The translations under genes and the position numbers were made by a program. From positions 62,001 to 126,000 of the forward strand of contig JAYYPW010000008.1 of the NCBI GenBank assembly GCA_036128855.1: DNA of 64,000 nt, read 5' to 3'. The stretch is from JAYYPW01 sp036128855 (GTDB taxonomy: Bacteria > Pseudomonadota > Gammaproteobacteria > Comchoanobacterales > Comchoanobacteraceae). How positions within the stretch are numbered: the stretch's first letter is position 1; every line of letters starts with the position of its first letter. Below are positions 52,961-62,021 of this stretch, in pieces. The notes below the pieces were generated by a model. The model did no database searches. It saw only the letters and a list, made by a program, of their open reading frames with translations, and was not told the origin of the DNA.

Positions 52961-54118
52961 ATGTCTGCAAATTACGCTAAAAAAGTGCTCTTCTGTATAA
53001 CAATGATAAGCATCATGTTTATGAATCATCTATGGGCTGACCAAACCAGCTTCGACGTTTATGTGAAAAAAAATGATAACCTAGAAGCAATCTTTAGGAG
53101 ATATAACCTATCGCTCATTGATTTTTTCAGCATCATCAATAGCGATAGTGATGATAGTTTTACTAAGCTTATTCCAGGACAGCGGATTCATTTTGTTACA
53201 GAGAAAGTAAGACGAATTAGCAAAATGATAATTTACAAGTCTGAAAAAGATATCATTAATACCCACAAAGACCGGCAAGGACACTTCCAAGTTGACAAAG
53301 ATCAACTAAACGAAAAAAAAGTCTATGCACCCAAGCACTTCAGTATAACGCATTCATTATACAGAGATGGTCGCGCAGCGGGCCTTACAATGGAGAGTAT
53401 TCGAGAGTTAACAAAGATTATCAATAGCGATGGCAGTATGCATGTAAGAAAACTTCCAGTAGGGGCTGAAGTTTATCTAGTGCTGGAGAAAGATATTTGG
53501 GCAAATCCAGGCAATGAACATGTTATCGCAGTGGAAATCAAATCTTTACGTAAAAAATGGACTGCAGTTAAATACTCTGGGCATGACAAAGAAATGGACT
53601 TTTACCACGAAGATGGATCAGCATTGGCAACTGGTTTTCTTAAATACCCTCTAGCGAACTTCTATGTTAGCTCAAATTTCTCACCAAATAGAATGCATCC
53701 GATTTATAATACTAGGAGACCGCATAATGGTGTGGACCTTGCTGCACCTCGAGGCACCCCTGTGTGGTCAACGGCCAAAGGGAAAGTCACTTTTGCTGGA
53801 ATAAAAGGGGGGTACGGCAAAGTGGTCGAGATACAGCATGACCAACATTACCGAACAGTGTATGCGCATTTATCAAATTTTCGTAAAGGATTAAAAGCTG
53901 GAGATGAGGTTGACCAAAAACAAGTAGTAGGTTACGTTGGCAGCACTGGTGCAGCTACAGGACCACATTTACATTATGAAATAAGAAAAGATGGCCAACC
54001 TCGGGATCCGTTACGAATCAGCTTACCAACAATGAGTAAACTTTCAGGGGTAGCATGGGAGAATTTTAAATCACAGCTACAGTACTATCAAAACCTACTG
54101 CATAAACAGGGCCAATAG
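52961..54118 (+). CDS. M23 family metallopeptidase, MepM/OapA-like
   Basis: A 385-residue envelope enzyme predicted to cleave peptidoglycan cross-links. It has an N-terminal signal or anchor (about 9-27), an OapA/LysM-like region (VYVKKNDNLEAIFRRYNLS), a linker, and the M23 domain with zinc ligands in RRPHNGVDLAAPRGTP and GPHLHYE. Most related to MepM, which controls envelope growth. The gene ends where anmK begins; the TAG and GTG overlap by one base. Confidence 0.93.
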   Translation: MSANYAKKVLFCITMISIMFMNHLWADQTSFDVYVKKNDNLEAIFRRYNLSLIDFFSIINSDSDDSFTKLIPGQRIHFVTEKVRRISKMIIYKSEKDIINTHKDRQGHFQVDKDQLNEKKVYAPKHFSITHSLYRDGRAAGLTMESIRELTKIINSDGSMHVRKLPVGAEVYLVLEKDIWANPGNEHVIAVEIKSLRKKWTAVKYSGHDKEMDFYHEDGSALATGFLKYPLANFYVSSNFSPNRMHPIYNTRRPHNGVDLAAPRGTPVWSTAKGKVTFAGIKGGYGKVVEIQHDQHYRTVYAHLSNFRKGLKAGDEVDQKQVVGYVGSTGAATGPHLHYEIRKDGQPRDPLRISLPTMSKLSGVAWENFKSQLQYYQNLLHKQGQ

Positions 54119-55239
54119 TGATTTATTTAGGGGTAAATACCGGAACAAGCGCAGATGCAGTAGATGTTGTGATTTGTAGGCAAACACAACAGTCACAAAA
54201 ATTCTTATATGGGTATGAGGAGCCCATTCACTCTGAGTTAAGAGATCGTATCCTATCAGCAGTTAATAACGCAAAGATTAGTTATCAAGATATAAAAAGT
54301 CTAGGGTCAGAGTTGGCAAAAATTTATCAAGAGGCAGTAAAGCAAGCATGTCTTGAAGCAAAAATAGCGCTTACAGATATCGAAGCGATAGGATTACACG
54401 GACAAACGATACATCATTGTCCAACAGCACAGGTACCTTATACTTTACAGCTAGATCATGCAGCAGATGTTTCACAAGGGCTCGGTGTAAATGTTGTGGC
54501 TGACTTTAGGGCGCAAGATATTGCACAAGGTGGCCAAGGCGCCCCAATAATACCTGCTTACCACAGATATTTAGCACAATCTAGTAAAGAGCAGCGTGCA
54601 GCATTTGTAAATCTCGGCGGTATTGCAAATATAACCTGGTTTGATGAAGGTAGAAATAATCTTTTAGGATGGGATATTGGCCCTGCAAATGCGCTTTTAG
54701 ATAACTGGATTTTTAAAAATAAAAGCCTGAATTATGATATGCATGGTAAATGGGCGCAATCAGGCAATGTGAGCACAAAGCTATTAAAGAAGTTGACTGA
54801 TGACCCATATTTCTCATTACCGCCACCAAAAAGTACCGGTCGGGATTATTTTAATCTTACATGGCTAGAGAAGTTTATTACCGATGAAAAACCCGAAGAC
54901 ATTCAAGCAACGCTCGTAGAACTGACCGCCCAACAAATCGCGAAAGCTTTAGATTGGTGTGCTTGTGAAGTCACACAGGATATTCCTGTATACATGTATG
55001 GCAAAGGGGTTGAAAATAGTTACGTGATGGCAAAGATACAGAGTTATTGCAAAAGGTTTATTGTCAAAAAATCCGATGAAATATCTATGCCATCACAATG
55101 GTTAGAGGGAGGACTATATGCATGGTTGGCCCACTGTTATACACAAAAAAATACAATTAATTTAACCAAGGTTACAGGGTCACGTGGCCCAGTTATACTT
55201 GGAGCAATGTATTATGGTAAGTTACTAGTGTCATCGTGA
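54118..55239 (+). CDS. anmK: Anhydro-N-acetylmuramic acid kinase
   Basis: AnmK opens and phosphorylates anhydro-MurNAc, recycling peptidoglycan fragments. The 373-residue protein has the family N-terminal GTSADAVDVV, GLHGQTIHH, DFRAQDIAQGGQGAP, VNLGGIANITW and DIGPANALLD. The start is GTG 54118, which shares a base with the stop of the M23 gene. The pair fits one pathway: cutting and recycling the wall. Its 3' end overlaps the orphan at 55231 by 9 bases. Confidence 0.95.
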   Translation: MIYLGVNTGTSADAVDVVICRQTQQSQKFLYGYEEPIHSELRDRILSAVNNAKISYQDIKSLGSELAKIYQEAVKQACLEAKIALTDIEAIGLHGQTIHHCPTAQVPYTLQLDHAADVSQGLGVNVVADFRAQDIAQGGQGAPIIPAYHRYLAQSSKEQRAAFVNLGGIANITWFDEGRNNLLGWDIGPANALLDNWIFKNKSLNYDMHGKWAQSGNVSTKLLKKLTDDPYFSLPPPKSTGRDYFNLTWLEKFITDEKPEDIQATLVELTAQQIAKALDWCACEVTQDIPVYMYGKGVENSYVMAKIQSYCKRFIVKKSDEISMPSQWLEGGLYAWLAHCYTQKNTINLTKVTGSRGPVILGAMYYGKLLVSS

Positions 55240-56628
55240 TTTACGCAACCTATCTTTTTGACTTGTAACCACTGATGGTTGGCCTCCACGAAATTTACTT
55301 TGTTTTAGCAATCGGGAGGATACACTTGATTTCGAGGGTTGAGAGAGAGTGCCGGTTTTGTCACGGCTAATAGATAAGTCTAACTTTTTAGTTTTAGATT
55401 GGTCTGTTTTTACCATTATGGGTTGAATGTAGGTAGTGTAAATCTTTCGTAATGGCCAGGTTATAGTCTGAAATAAAAAATATAAAGCAGGTATTATTTT
55501 TGATAAAAAGCCAATTTTTTCAGTATTTTCATTTGAATGAATAGTATCAGTAGCATTGGGTGGTTTTTCTGAATTAAGGGATTTTTCTTGCGATATATCG
55601 TTATTTGCTACTATATTATCCAGATGATTTTGCGAAGGGAGTTGCTTGTGATCCATATTTGGCTGAGGGGTTTGATCCAGAGTAGGGTGCTGTGGATTAG
55701 GATAGCGAGTATCGTCGAATGTTGATGAAAGAGATATGTTTGTAGATCGAGAACGTGCTTGTATATCAATATCGGATGCTTGATTTGGGTATAAAAGTTG
55801 CGAATGCTTAAATGCTCTATCAAATGCTTGTGGATAGACTGCTTTTAAGTCAAGGGAGTCTTTTCTGGTGAGTGCTAAAAATAAATGCAAGTTTTCAAAA
55901 AACTCTTTGATAGCATTCTGGTTATTTCTAAGTGTCACTTGGATATCTTCCAAAGAAGGGGCTTTGTGATCATGTAGAATGAAAAGAGATAGTAGAGGAG
56001 CAAACTTTTGGCTATTTTCACCTAAAAAAAGATCGTATAAGTACGTTGACCGCGCTTCAACCTCGTCAAATTGGGAGCCATCGTGATACTGGCTTGGATC
56101 ATCTACGCTCGATTGCAAGCATTCAAAAATAAGATCTTTATTGTGAGTATCTGCAGCATCTTCTAATGTATTAATATGTAGCAAAATTCCATTAATTTTA
56201 GGCAGAACTTCTGCCATACTGCGCATATAATCTACGCAGCTAAGCAGTACTGCACCAGTTCTTTGGAATCTATCTTTATCCGATTTTATATAATACTGCA
56301 GCGTTCTAGGTAACTTATTAATATTCTCTGTAACTGGGACGAAATGTTGTTGGCTAGGAGGTGTAATAGACTGCTTATCAGCTAGAAAAGCATTTATCTG
56401 TTGGCTAGTAGAGTTTGATTGTGTAGTTAGAAGAAAGTCATCTACGTATGAGAAGTGTTGTTTAGATTGCAATGCATGTAATTTATGGTATGCGTCAACA
56501 TCCTCCCTAGTTTGAAAGTAAAAAATAAGGTCCATAAGGCTGTGTTTGGGGCCTTGGCCAATGCGTAGGAGGTTTAAAATATTAATTTGTGAAAAATCTA
56601 ATTCTCGATCAGAAGTATTTTTGTCCAT
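55231..56628 (-). CDS. Large orphan with a C-terminal TM segment, candidate effector
   Basis: Not recognised. The 465-residue protein is hydrophilic and helical in its N-terminal two thirds, then has a disordered Ser/Asn/Gln/Pro-rich part (about 290-370), one hydrophobic helix (FLSKIIPALYFLFQTITWPL, about 375-395) and a basic, Ser/Lys/Arg-rich tail ending KDRLRKSR. A late single TM with a charged tail resembles tail-anchor-like proteins. No signal peptide. Export to a host is only a hypothesis. Confidence 0.6.
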   Translation of the reverse strand: MDKNTSDRELDFSQINILNLLRIGQGPKHSLMDLIFYFQTREDVDAYHKLHALQSKQHFSYVDDFLLTTQSNSTSQQINAFLADKQSITPPSQQHFVPVTENINKLPRTLQYYIKSDKDRFQRTGAVLLSCVDYMRSMAEVLPKINGILLHINTLEDAADTHNKDLIFECLQSSVDDPSQYHDGSQFDEVEARSTYLYDLFLGENSQKFAPLLSLFILHDHKAPSLEDIQVTLRNNQNAIKEFFENLHLFLALTRKDSLDLKAVYPQAFDRAFKHSQLLYPNQASDIDIQARSRSTNISLSSTFDDTRYPNPQHPTLDQTPQPNMDHKQLPSQNHLDNIVANNDISQEKSLNSEKPPNATDTIHSNENTEKIGFLSKIIPALYFLFQTITWPLRKIYTTYIQPIMVKTDQSKTKKLDLSISRDKTGTLSQPSKSSVSSRLLKQSKFRGGQPSVVTSQKDRLRKSR

Positions 56629-56704
56629 GCGGTAGGGATTACTAGATTTACCTGCTTATAGTATGAATACGTAACTTTTTCTTAAAAATCTGAGAAAACT
56701 TACA

Positions 56705-57649
56705 CTATTTGAGATGAATCTTCTCAATATGGACGCCTTGAGCTTGAGGTATACGATCCTTCATAAATAGGAGATAGTCGGTTAACTTAACCTCAGTCAC
56801 TGCTCCACCAAACTTTGCATGCCTGAGAAATAATGTATCTCCTTTACGGATAACAAACCCAAGATGCATCACATCCAGTTTTGTGCCTATTCGAGAGGTT
56901 AAGTCCCATCCAGGAGTAACAAACTCAATAATACTTCCTGCAGGAATTTGCGCGAGCACAAAATCATTTGGGCTATCATCAGCATGAAAAAAAGCAGTAA
57001 AAGGTATATAGCTAATCATGCTCAGTCTTTGTTTGCTCGTTGCATAGATGTTTTGCCAGATTTCTAATTGAGTAGCGTTGAGCTGTGCGTTTTTAGTTAA
57101 CTGAGTTTTCTGATACTTAAGCCATTGAGGATAGTCAACAACATCACCATGAACCTTGGCAAGTGGTGGGCCGTCTTTTGATGTAATACGTAAAGTGACG
57201 TCCTCAAGAAAGCCAAGTCGGGTGTTGCTAGGGTTCCATTCGTCGCTAATAAAGTGATGGCGGTTAAAATAACTGGGTTGCTTGTCACCATAGCGAACAA
57301 GATTAAGGTTATGATGAAAGCTTGAGAAATTATGACTTTCTACCATTGCAAGAACAGTGGAGACAAGGGTCATACAGTCAAAACCACCAGTATAGAAAAT
57401 AGGGCGTTTGTCGAAGTCGCTAGTAATCCCATCACCAAGGCTATCAAGCTCATAAGGTCGCCCCAAAAAAATATCAGTCGCAGCAATAACTCTGTCGTTT
57501 GGATCAGAAGAGAGATGTTTATTACGACTAAAATAGGTTTGTAGGTCACGCTGACTTTGTGACAATGCAAACATACAAGAGTAGGTCGTCAAATATAGAG
57601 CTATTACCGCAAGCGATGTTGTAAGTGATGATACAGAGTAATTACGCAT
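56705..57649 (-). CDS. DUF1460 family amidase-like exported protein
   Basis: A 314-residue protein of the DUF1460 family, which is structurally related to NlpC/P60-type amidases. The N-terminus is a signal peptide (MRNYSVSSLTTSLAVIALYL...). The core has AATDIFLGRPYELDSLG, GGFDCMTLVSTVLAM with the Cys nucleophile, NRHHFISDEWNPSN and, later, HLGFVIRKGDTLFLRHA with the catalytic His. ATG 57649 has AAGAAAG upstream; a TTG 11 codons earlier is possible. A role in peptidoglycan is inferred from the family. Confidence 0.8.
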   Translation of the reverse strand: MRNYSVSSLTTSLAVIALYLTTYSCMFALSQSQRDLQTYFSRNKHLSSDPNDRVIAATDIFLGRPYELDSLGDGITSDFDKRPIFYTGGFDCMTLVSTVLAMVESHNFSSFHHNLNLVRYGDKQPSYFNRHHFISDEWNPSNTRLGFLEDVTLRITSKDGPPLAKVHGDVVDYPQWLKYQKTQLTKNAQLNATQLEIWQNIYATSKQRLSMISYIPFTAFFHADDSPNDFVLAQIPAGSIIEFVTPGWDLTSRIGTKLDVMHLGFVIRKGDTLFLRHAKFGGAVTEVKLTDYLLFMKDRIPQAQGVHIEKIHLK

Positions 57650-57712
57650 TTGCTTTCTTGGCTTTTCGTATGATAATATCAATTATTATAAACCAAACAG
57701 ATAACATCATCA

Positions 57713-58303
57713 ATGTTCAATATAATATGGTATTCAATGGTTATCGTTGCTGCAGTGTTTTCTGTGATTAATGGCAATGTAGAACCGATGGTAGCTAACA
57801 TACCACTCAATGCGAAAAAAGCATTTGATTTGTCACTAAATATGGTTGGTGTGATGGCTTTTTGGCTAGGTTTGATGAAAATTGCTGAAGATAGCGGCGT
57901 TACAGACGTTTTAGTATCCATGCTAAGGCCCTTGATGCAACGCATTTTTCCTGAAATACCGCCAGATCACCCAGCTATGGGGAGTATTTTGCTCAGCATG
58001 GCAAGTAATATAATGGGGCTAAACAATGCTGCCACACCAATTAGTATTCGCGCGATGCAAGCAATGCAAAAGCTAAATGCCAATCCTACAACTGCAACAA
58101 ATGGGATGTGTTTATTTGTCGTAATCAACGCTTCAAGTGTTCAGCTGATACCAACCACAGGCATTGCATATCTTGCTTCAGCCGGGAGTTTAGATCCAGG
58201 GAAAATTGTGATAACTGTGCTAATCGCGACGACATGCTCTACCATAGGCTCGGTAACAGCATGTTTATTATTTCAAAAAGCGAACCTGTTTAGTAAATCA
58301 TAG
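57713..58303 (+). CDS. spmA: Nucleoside-recognition membrane protein, SpmA-like
   Basis: A 196-residue membrane protein of the SpmA/nucleoside-recognition family: NMVGVMAFWLGLMKIAEDSG, NIMGLNNAATPISIRAMQ and VVINASSVQLIPTTGIA. In Bacillus SpmA is needed for spore-core dehydration, but the pair also occurs in non-sporulating proteobacteria, where its substrate is not known. It is followed by spmB after 8 bases. Confidence 0.9.
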   Translation: MFNIIWYSMVIVAAVFSVINGNVEPMVANIPLNAKKAFDLSLNMVGVMAFWLGLMKIAEDSGVTDVLVSMLRPLMQRIFPEIPPDHPAMGSILLSMASNIMGLNNAATPISIRAMQAMQKLNANPTTATNGMCLFVVINASSVQLIPTTGIAYLASAGSLDPGKIVITVLIATTCSTIGSVTACLLFQKANLFSKS

Positions 58304-58311
58304 GAAAATGT

Positions 58312-58842
58312 ATGTTATCAGCTGGAGCAATATCAAGCCACATAATCTTAGCTGTAGTTGTAGCAATACCTAGTGTAGCGTGGCTGCGCAAAATAGCACT
58401 CTTTGATTCATTTTTGGAAGGGGCAAGTAATGCTTTGGAGGTGACCGTCAAATTAATACCCTATCTTGTTGGGATGATTGTTGCAGTAGGTATGTTAAGA
58501 GATTCTGGGGCGATAGGTGCATTATCAAGCATATTGGCACCAGTTTTTGAAAATGTTGGTATACCTAAAGAGTTACTACCTTTAGGGCTTATGCGGCCAT
58601 TTTCTGGTGCGGCGTCAAACGCTATCATGTTTGATTTAATAAACGAATTCGGAGCAGATAATATTATTGGTTTAACGGCCGCAACAATTATGGGAAGTAC
58701 GGAGACCACTTTTTATCTAGCTGCGATTTACTTTGGTGCAATTGGCGTTAAACAGACAAGGCATGCGGTGCCAGCCAGTCTGGTTGGAGAGTTATGTGGG
58801 TTTATAGCATCAGTATTTGTGTGCAAATACTTCTTTAACTAA
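58312..58842 (+). CDS. spmB: Nucleoside-recognition membrane protein, SpmB-like
   Basis: A 176-residue partner of SpmA with LIPYLVGMIVAVGMLRDSGA, LMRPFSGAASNAIMFDLI, IMGSTETTFYLAAIYFGAIG and several hydrophobic helices. The family pair is probably a membrane transporter complex. Its 3' end overlaps the convergent sodB by 8 bases. Confidence 0.9.
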   Translation: MLSAGAISSHIILAVVVAIPSVAWLRKIALFDSFLEGASNALEVTVKLIPYLVGMIVAVGMLRDSGAIGALSSILAPVFENVGIPKELLPLGLMRPFSGAASNAIMFDLINEFGADNIIGLTAATIMGSTETTFYLAAIYFGAIGVKQTRHAVPASLVGELCGFIASVFVCKYFFN

Positions 58843-59428
58843 TCTCGCAATTGTATCGCTCAGAAACATAAGCCCAGTTAGTAAGCGTGAAAAAATGGTT
58901 CAGATACTGGCCCCGATTATTTTGTGTGTCTAAGTAATAAGCGTGCTCCCATACATCACAGCCAAGTAATGCAAAACAACCGCCATGCGAGAGTGGATTC
59001 TCTGCATTGGGCGTACTTATGATGGCCAGTTTCTTACTTTCCTTTAAAACGAGCCATACCCAGCCAGACCCAAAAGTTTTTAGGCCTGCTTGTGTGAATT
59101 GACTTGTGAAGTTTTCTAATGAGCCAAAATCACGTGCGATAGCGTCATACATCTTACCTTCTGGTAATTGATTGAACTCTGGGCTCATACATTGCCAGTA
59201 TAAATTGTGATTCCATATCTGCGCTGCATTATTGAAAATAGCACCATTGCTATTTTTTACAATAGATTCAAGGCTAGATCCAGCATGCTCTGTATTTTTA
59301 ACCAGTTGATTCAGGTTATTCACGTAACCACGATGGTGTTTGTCCCAGTGTAATTCAACAGTTTCTTTGCCAATATAAGGGTTTAGCGCGTCTGTAGAGT
59401 ATGGAAGGTCGGGTAATTTATGGATCAT
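58835..59428 (-). CDS. sodB: Iron superoxide dismutase
   Basis: SodB dismutates superoxide. The 197-residue protein has the metal ligands H27 (HWDKHH), H74 (WNHNLYW), D158 and H162 in DVWEHAYY. Gln at residue 70 (NAAQIWNH) and the general sequence indicate the iron type. It is one of at least five oxidative-stress proteins in the window. Confidence 0.95.
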   Translation of the reverse strand: MIHKLPDLPYSTDALNPYIGKETVELHWDKHHRGYVNNLNQLVKNTEHAGSSLESIVKNSNGAIFNNAAQIWNHNLYWQCMSPEFNQLPEGKMYDAIARDFGSLENFTSQFTQAGLKTFGSGWVWLVLKESKKLAIISTPNAENPLSHGGCFALLGCDVWEHAYYLDTQNNRGQYLNHFFTLTNWAYVSERYNCEIS

Positions 59429-59560
59429 GTGAAGCCCCTATTAAAACTATTAATATCATTATACCAAGCCCAAAACGCAAGTCACGTTATTTGTGTAGCA
59501 ATAGATTGAGGTTTATAGGCATTTTATGTAATATGGAAACATGCTAAGAGAAGTAAATGC

Positions 59561-60586
59561 ATGTTATCTAACGCAATAAGACATATATTTTTTTGGAAAA
59601 ATCAAGTTCGTTATGCGCCTCAAGGTGTTATGCTAGCGATGTATTTATGCTTTTTTCAAGTTGCTCTGGAGGTGTTCTACGAAATCTTACAAGCCCTAGG
59701 TATTTCTGTGTATACTGAAAAAATAACACTAGGGCTCTTGGTCATAGCAAGCTTAAGCATTTTGATAAAATGTTACCTAATTTATGCTATAGCTTATACC
59801 AGAAGGGCTTTCGTCAATACGTTTTTCACATACACGCTCTGTTACTGGCTTGTAGAATTATATTATTTTACATTACCTGAGTTGAGATATTCAAATTTAG
59901 CAGCGCTTATCACAATAGAACACTTAACCTCAGATGGAATAATTAGAGCTTTGGGTATTGGGTCAAGCTTAATTACAGCATATGGATGTTATGGGTCGGC
60001 AGAAAGTAGAGCCTGGCTAGCGCAAGGAGAGTCATTTTTCAGCTTTCTTAGCAGAAATACCATGCAAATAGTACACTGGCTGAAAAAAAACTATCAAGAT
60101 GCGCCAAAAAGTATAAAATGGGCAGTATTATTATTATCTTTAAAGATTTTACTTTGGTCATACCATGACACCGCCGTTTTCTATAAAGAGGTACAAGAAG
60201 CAAGGCAAACAGACCTTCTATTAGTCAATATGGGCTTAATCACGCTAGGGATGCTAGCAGTGATCATGAGCAGTAATGCAATCAAGGTCTATTTGATAAG
60301 AGAAATACTACAAGCTAAAAGAGGTATGCGGGATTTATATAGCTTTTGCAGTACCATGTTTTGGTTGAGTATAGCATCTGAAAGTTATCCGATTATCAAT
60401 TCAATACAAGCGAGTGAGCTTGTACAGCAAGTGGTGTCAAACTTTGGCATAGATACACTATTGCTTACATTTGAGTTAATAGGTACGCCTTATCTAATGT
60501 ATTTATTCTACTGGAATATAGATAGTCAAGTATGGTTTAGTCCACATCGCAGTACAATACAAGATGAAACTCATGCAAAGGTCTGA
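59561..60586 (+). CDS. Polytopic membrane orphan
   Basis: A 341-residue protein with about seven to eight hydrophobic segments and short loops; the first is near residue 22 and the last near 300-320. No recognised family. It lies between sodB and a peroxiredoxin, but there is no functional link in the sequence. The ATG at 59561 gives MLSNAIRHIFFW. Confidence 0.65.
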   Translation: MLSNAIRHIFFWKNQVRYAPQGVMLAMYLCFFQVALEVFYEILQALGISVYTEKITLGLLVIASLSILIKCYLIYAIAYTRRAFVNTFFTYTLCYWLVELYYFTLPELRYSNLAALITIEHLTSDGIIRALGIGSSLITAYGCYGSAESRAWLAQGESFFSFLSRNTMQIVHWLKKNYQDAPKSIKWAVLLLSLKILLWSYHDTAVFYKEVQEARQTDLLLVNMGLITLGMLAVIMSSNAIKVYLIREILQAKRGMRDLYSFCSTMFWLSIASESYPIINSIQASELVQQVVSNFGIDTLLLTFELIGTPYLMYLFYWNIDSQVWFSPHRSTIQDETHAKV

Positions 60587-60708
60587 AGCACTTTACGTGA
60601 TTAATTAGCTAAAAAAACCAACACACTATAGTAAACCGAGAGGAATATATTTCAGTTGTGAGAAAAATTAAATTTTGTTACTATACAAAAAATTCATGAG
60701 GAAATACT

Positions 60709-61308
60709 ATGCTAGTTACAAAATCCGCACCAGACTTCACTGCTGCTGCTGTCATGAAAGACGGCACAATTCAAGATTCATTTAACTTCTATGAGCAAAC
60801 AAAAGACAAATATAGCGTTTTGTTTTTCTACCCACTAGACTTCACTTTTGTGTGCCCTACAGAAATGGTTGCTCTGAATAAAAGGATGCAGGCATTCACC
60901 GACAGGGGGGTAGAAGTGCTAGCAATATCCATAGATTCGCAACATACGCATGCACGGTGGAGACAAACGCCTCTTGATCAAGGTGGAATAGGCGCTGTAG
61001 ATTATACAATGGTAGCCGATTTAAAACACCATATCTGTAGAGCTTATGGGATAGAACATCCAGCAGAGGGTGTAGCTCTTCGCGCAAGCTTTATTATCTC
61101 TCCTGCAAAACAAGTACGTATACAGATGGTAAATGACTTGCCTGTAGGTAGAAACATTGATGAAATAATTCGACTAATCGACGCATTAAAATTCACAGAC
61201 GAGCATGGGGAAGTGTGCCCGGCAGGATGGCAGCAAGGCAAAGAAGCCTTTTCTGCAAACCAAGAAGGAATTGCTAACTATCTGAAAGAAAACGAGGACG
61301 CTCTCTAA
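60709..61308 (+). CDS. Typical 2-Cys peroxiredoxin (AhpC/Prx type)
   Basis: A thiol peroxidase that reduces hydrogen and organic peroxides. The 199-residue protein has the peroxidatic C49 in FTFVCPTE, the resolving C170 in HGEVCPAGW, and PxxxTxxC geometry. The reductant (AhpF, thioredoxin or other) is not encoded here. A GAGG lies 9 bases before the ATG. Confidence 0.95.
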   Translation: MLVTKSAPDFTAAAVMKDGTIQDSFNFYEQTKDKYSVLFFYPLDFTFVCPTEMVALNKRMQAFTDRGVEVLAISIDSQHTHARWRQTPLDQGGIGAVDYTMVADLKHHICRAYGIEHPAEGVALRASFIISPAKQVRIQMVNDLPVGRNIDEIIRLIDALKFTDEHGEVCPAGWQQGKEAFSANQEGIANYLKENEDAL

Positions 61309-61382
61309 ATTATTAGAAAGAAAGTCATTGATTTCCACAAAATCATCTCCATATAAAATATAGATTTAATAAGCATAGTCCA

Positions 61383-62021
61383 GTGGTTTCTGACAGCAGT
61401 AAAAAATGGCTATCACGCCAAAAGAAAGATAGATTTGTCAAAATGGCTCGCGAGCAAGGTTTGCGATCCAGAGCTGTATTCAAGCTAAGAGAGATCCAGG
61501 AAAAAGAAAATATCATCAAGCAGGGTATGCTTGTACTGGAACTTGGAGCCGCCCCTGGAAGTTGGACGCAAGAATTAGTGAAATGGGTAGGTGCTAGTGG
61601 GCATATTATTGCAGTCGATGTATTAGCCATGAAGCCACTACCTAACGTAGAGATTGTACAAATGGATATTACCTCAGAAGAATACAGAGTGTGGGAAAAA
61701 AGTGCTTTTACTCTACATCAAGCAGACTGTGTGATGAGTGATATTGCACCAAACACAAGTGGTGATAAAAAGACTGATCAGCTCCGACAAGAAGCAGTTG
61801 GAGAAGTGGTATGTGATATAGCAGATAATGTCTTAACCGACACTGGGGTTTTACTCCTGAAAACATTCCATGGCCGGGCCTTTGATTCCTTGCTAAAGCG
61901 TTTGCGTTTGGATTACAAACAGGTTAAGGTATTAAAACCAGATGCATCACAACGCTCTAAGCAAGAGATATACTTGTATGCATCATGTCGAAAAATTCCA
62001 TCCTCAAAGGAGCCATCTTAA
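61383..62021 (+). CDS. rlmE: 23S rRNA 2'-O-ribose U2552 methyltransferase RlmE (FtsJ)
   Basis: RlmE methylates U2552 in 23S rRNA late in 50S assembly. The 212-residue protein has RSRAVFKLREI (catalytic Lys), the SAM loop LELGAAPGSWTQ, VMSDIAPNTSG with the catalytic Asp, and LLKTFHG. Starts at GTG 61383. The stop overlaps the ftsH start in TAATG, the same arrangement as in E. coli rlmE-ftsH. Confidence 0.96.
   Translation: MVSDSSKKWLSRQKKDRFVKMAREQGLRSRAVFKLREIQEKENIIKQGMLVLELGAAPGSWTQELVKWVGASGHIIAVDVLAMKPLPNVEIVQMDITSEEYRVWEKSAFTLHQADCVMSDIAPNTSGDKKTDQLRQEAVGEVVCDIADNVLTDTGVLLLKTFHGRAFDSLLKRLRLDYKQVKVLKPDASQRSKQEIYLYASCRKIPSSKEPS

Noticed and set aside
57713..58842. spmA/spmB as evidence for sporulation
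   Set aside because: The pair is widespread in non-sporulating proteobacteria, and no other spore gene is present.
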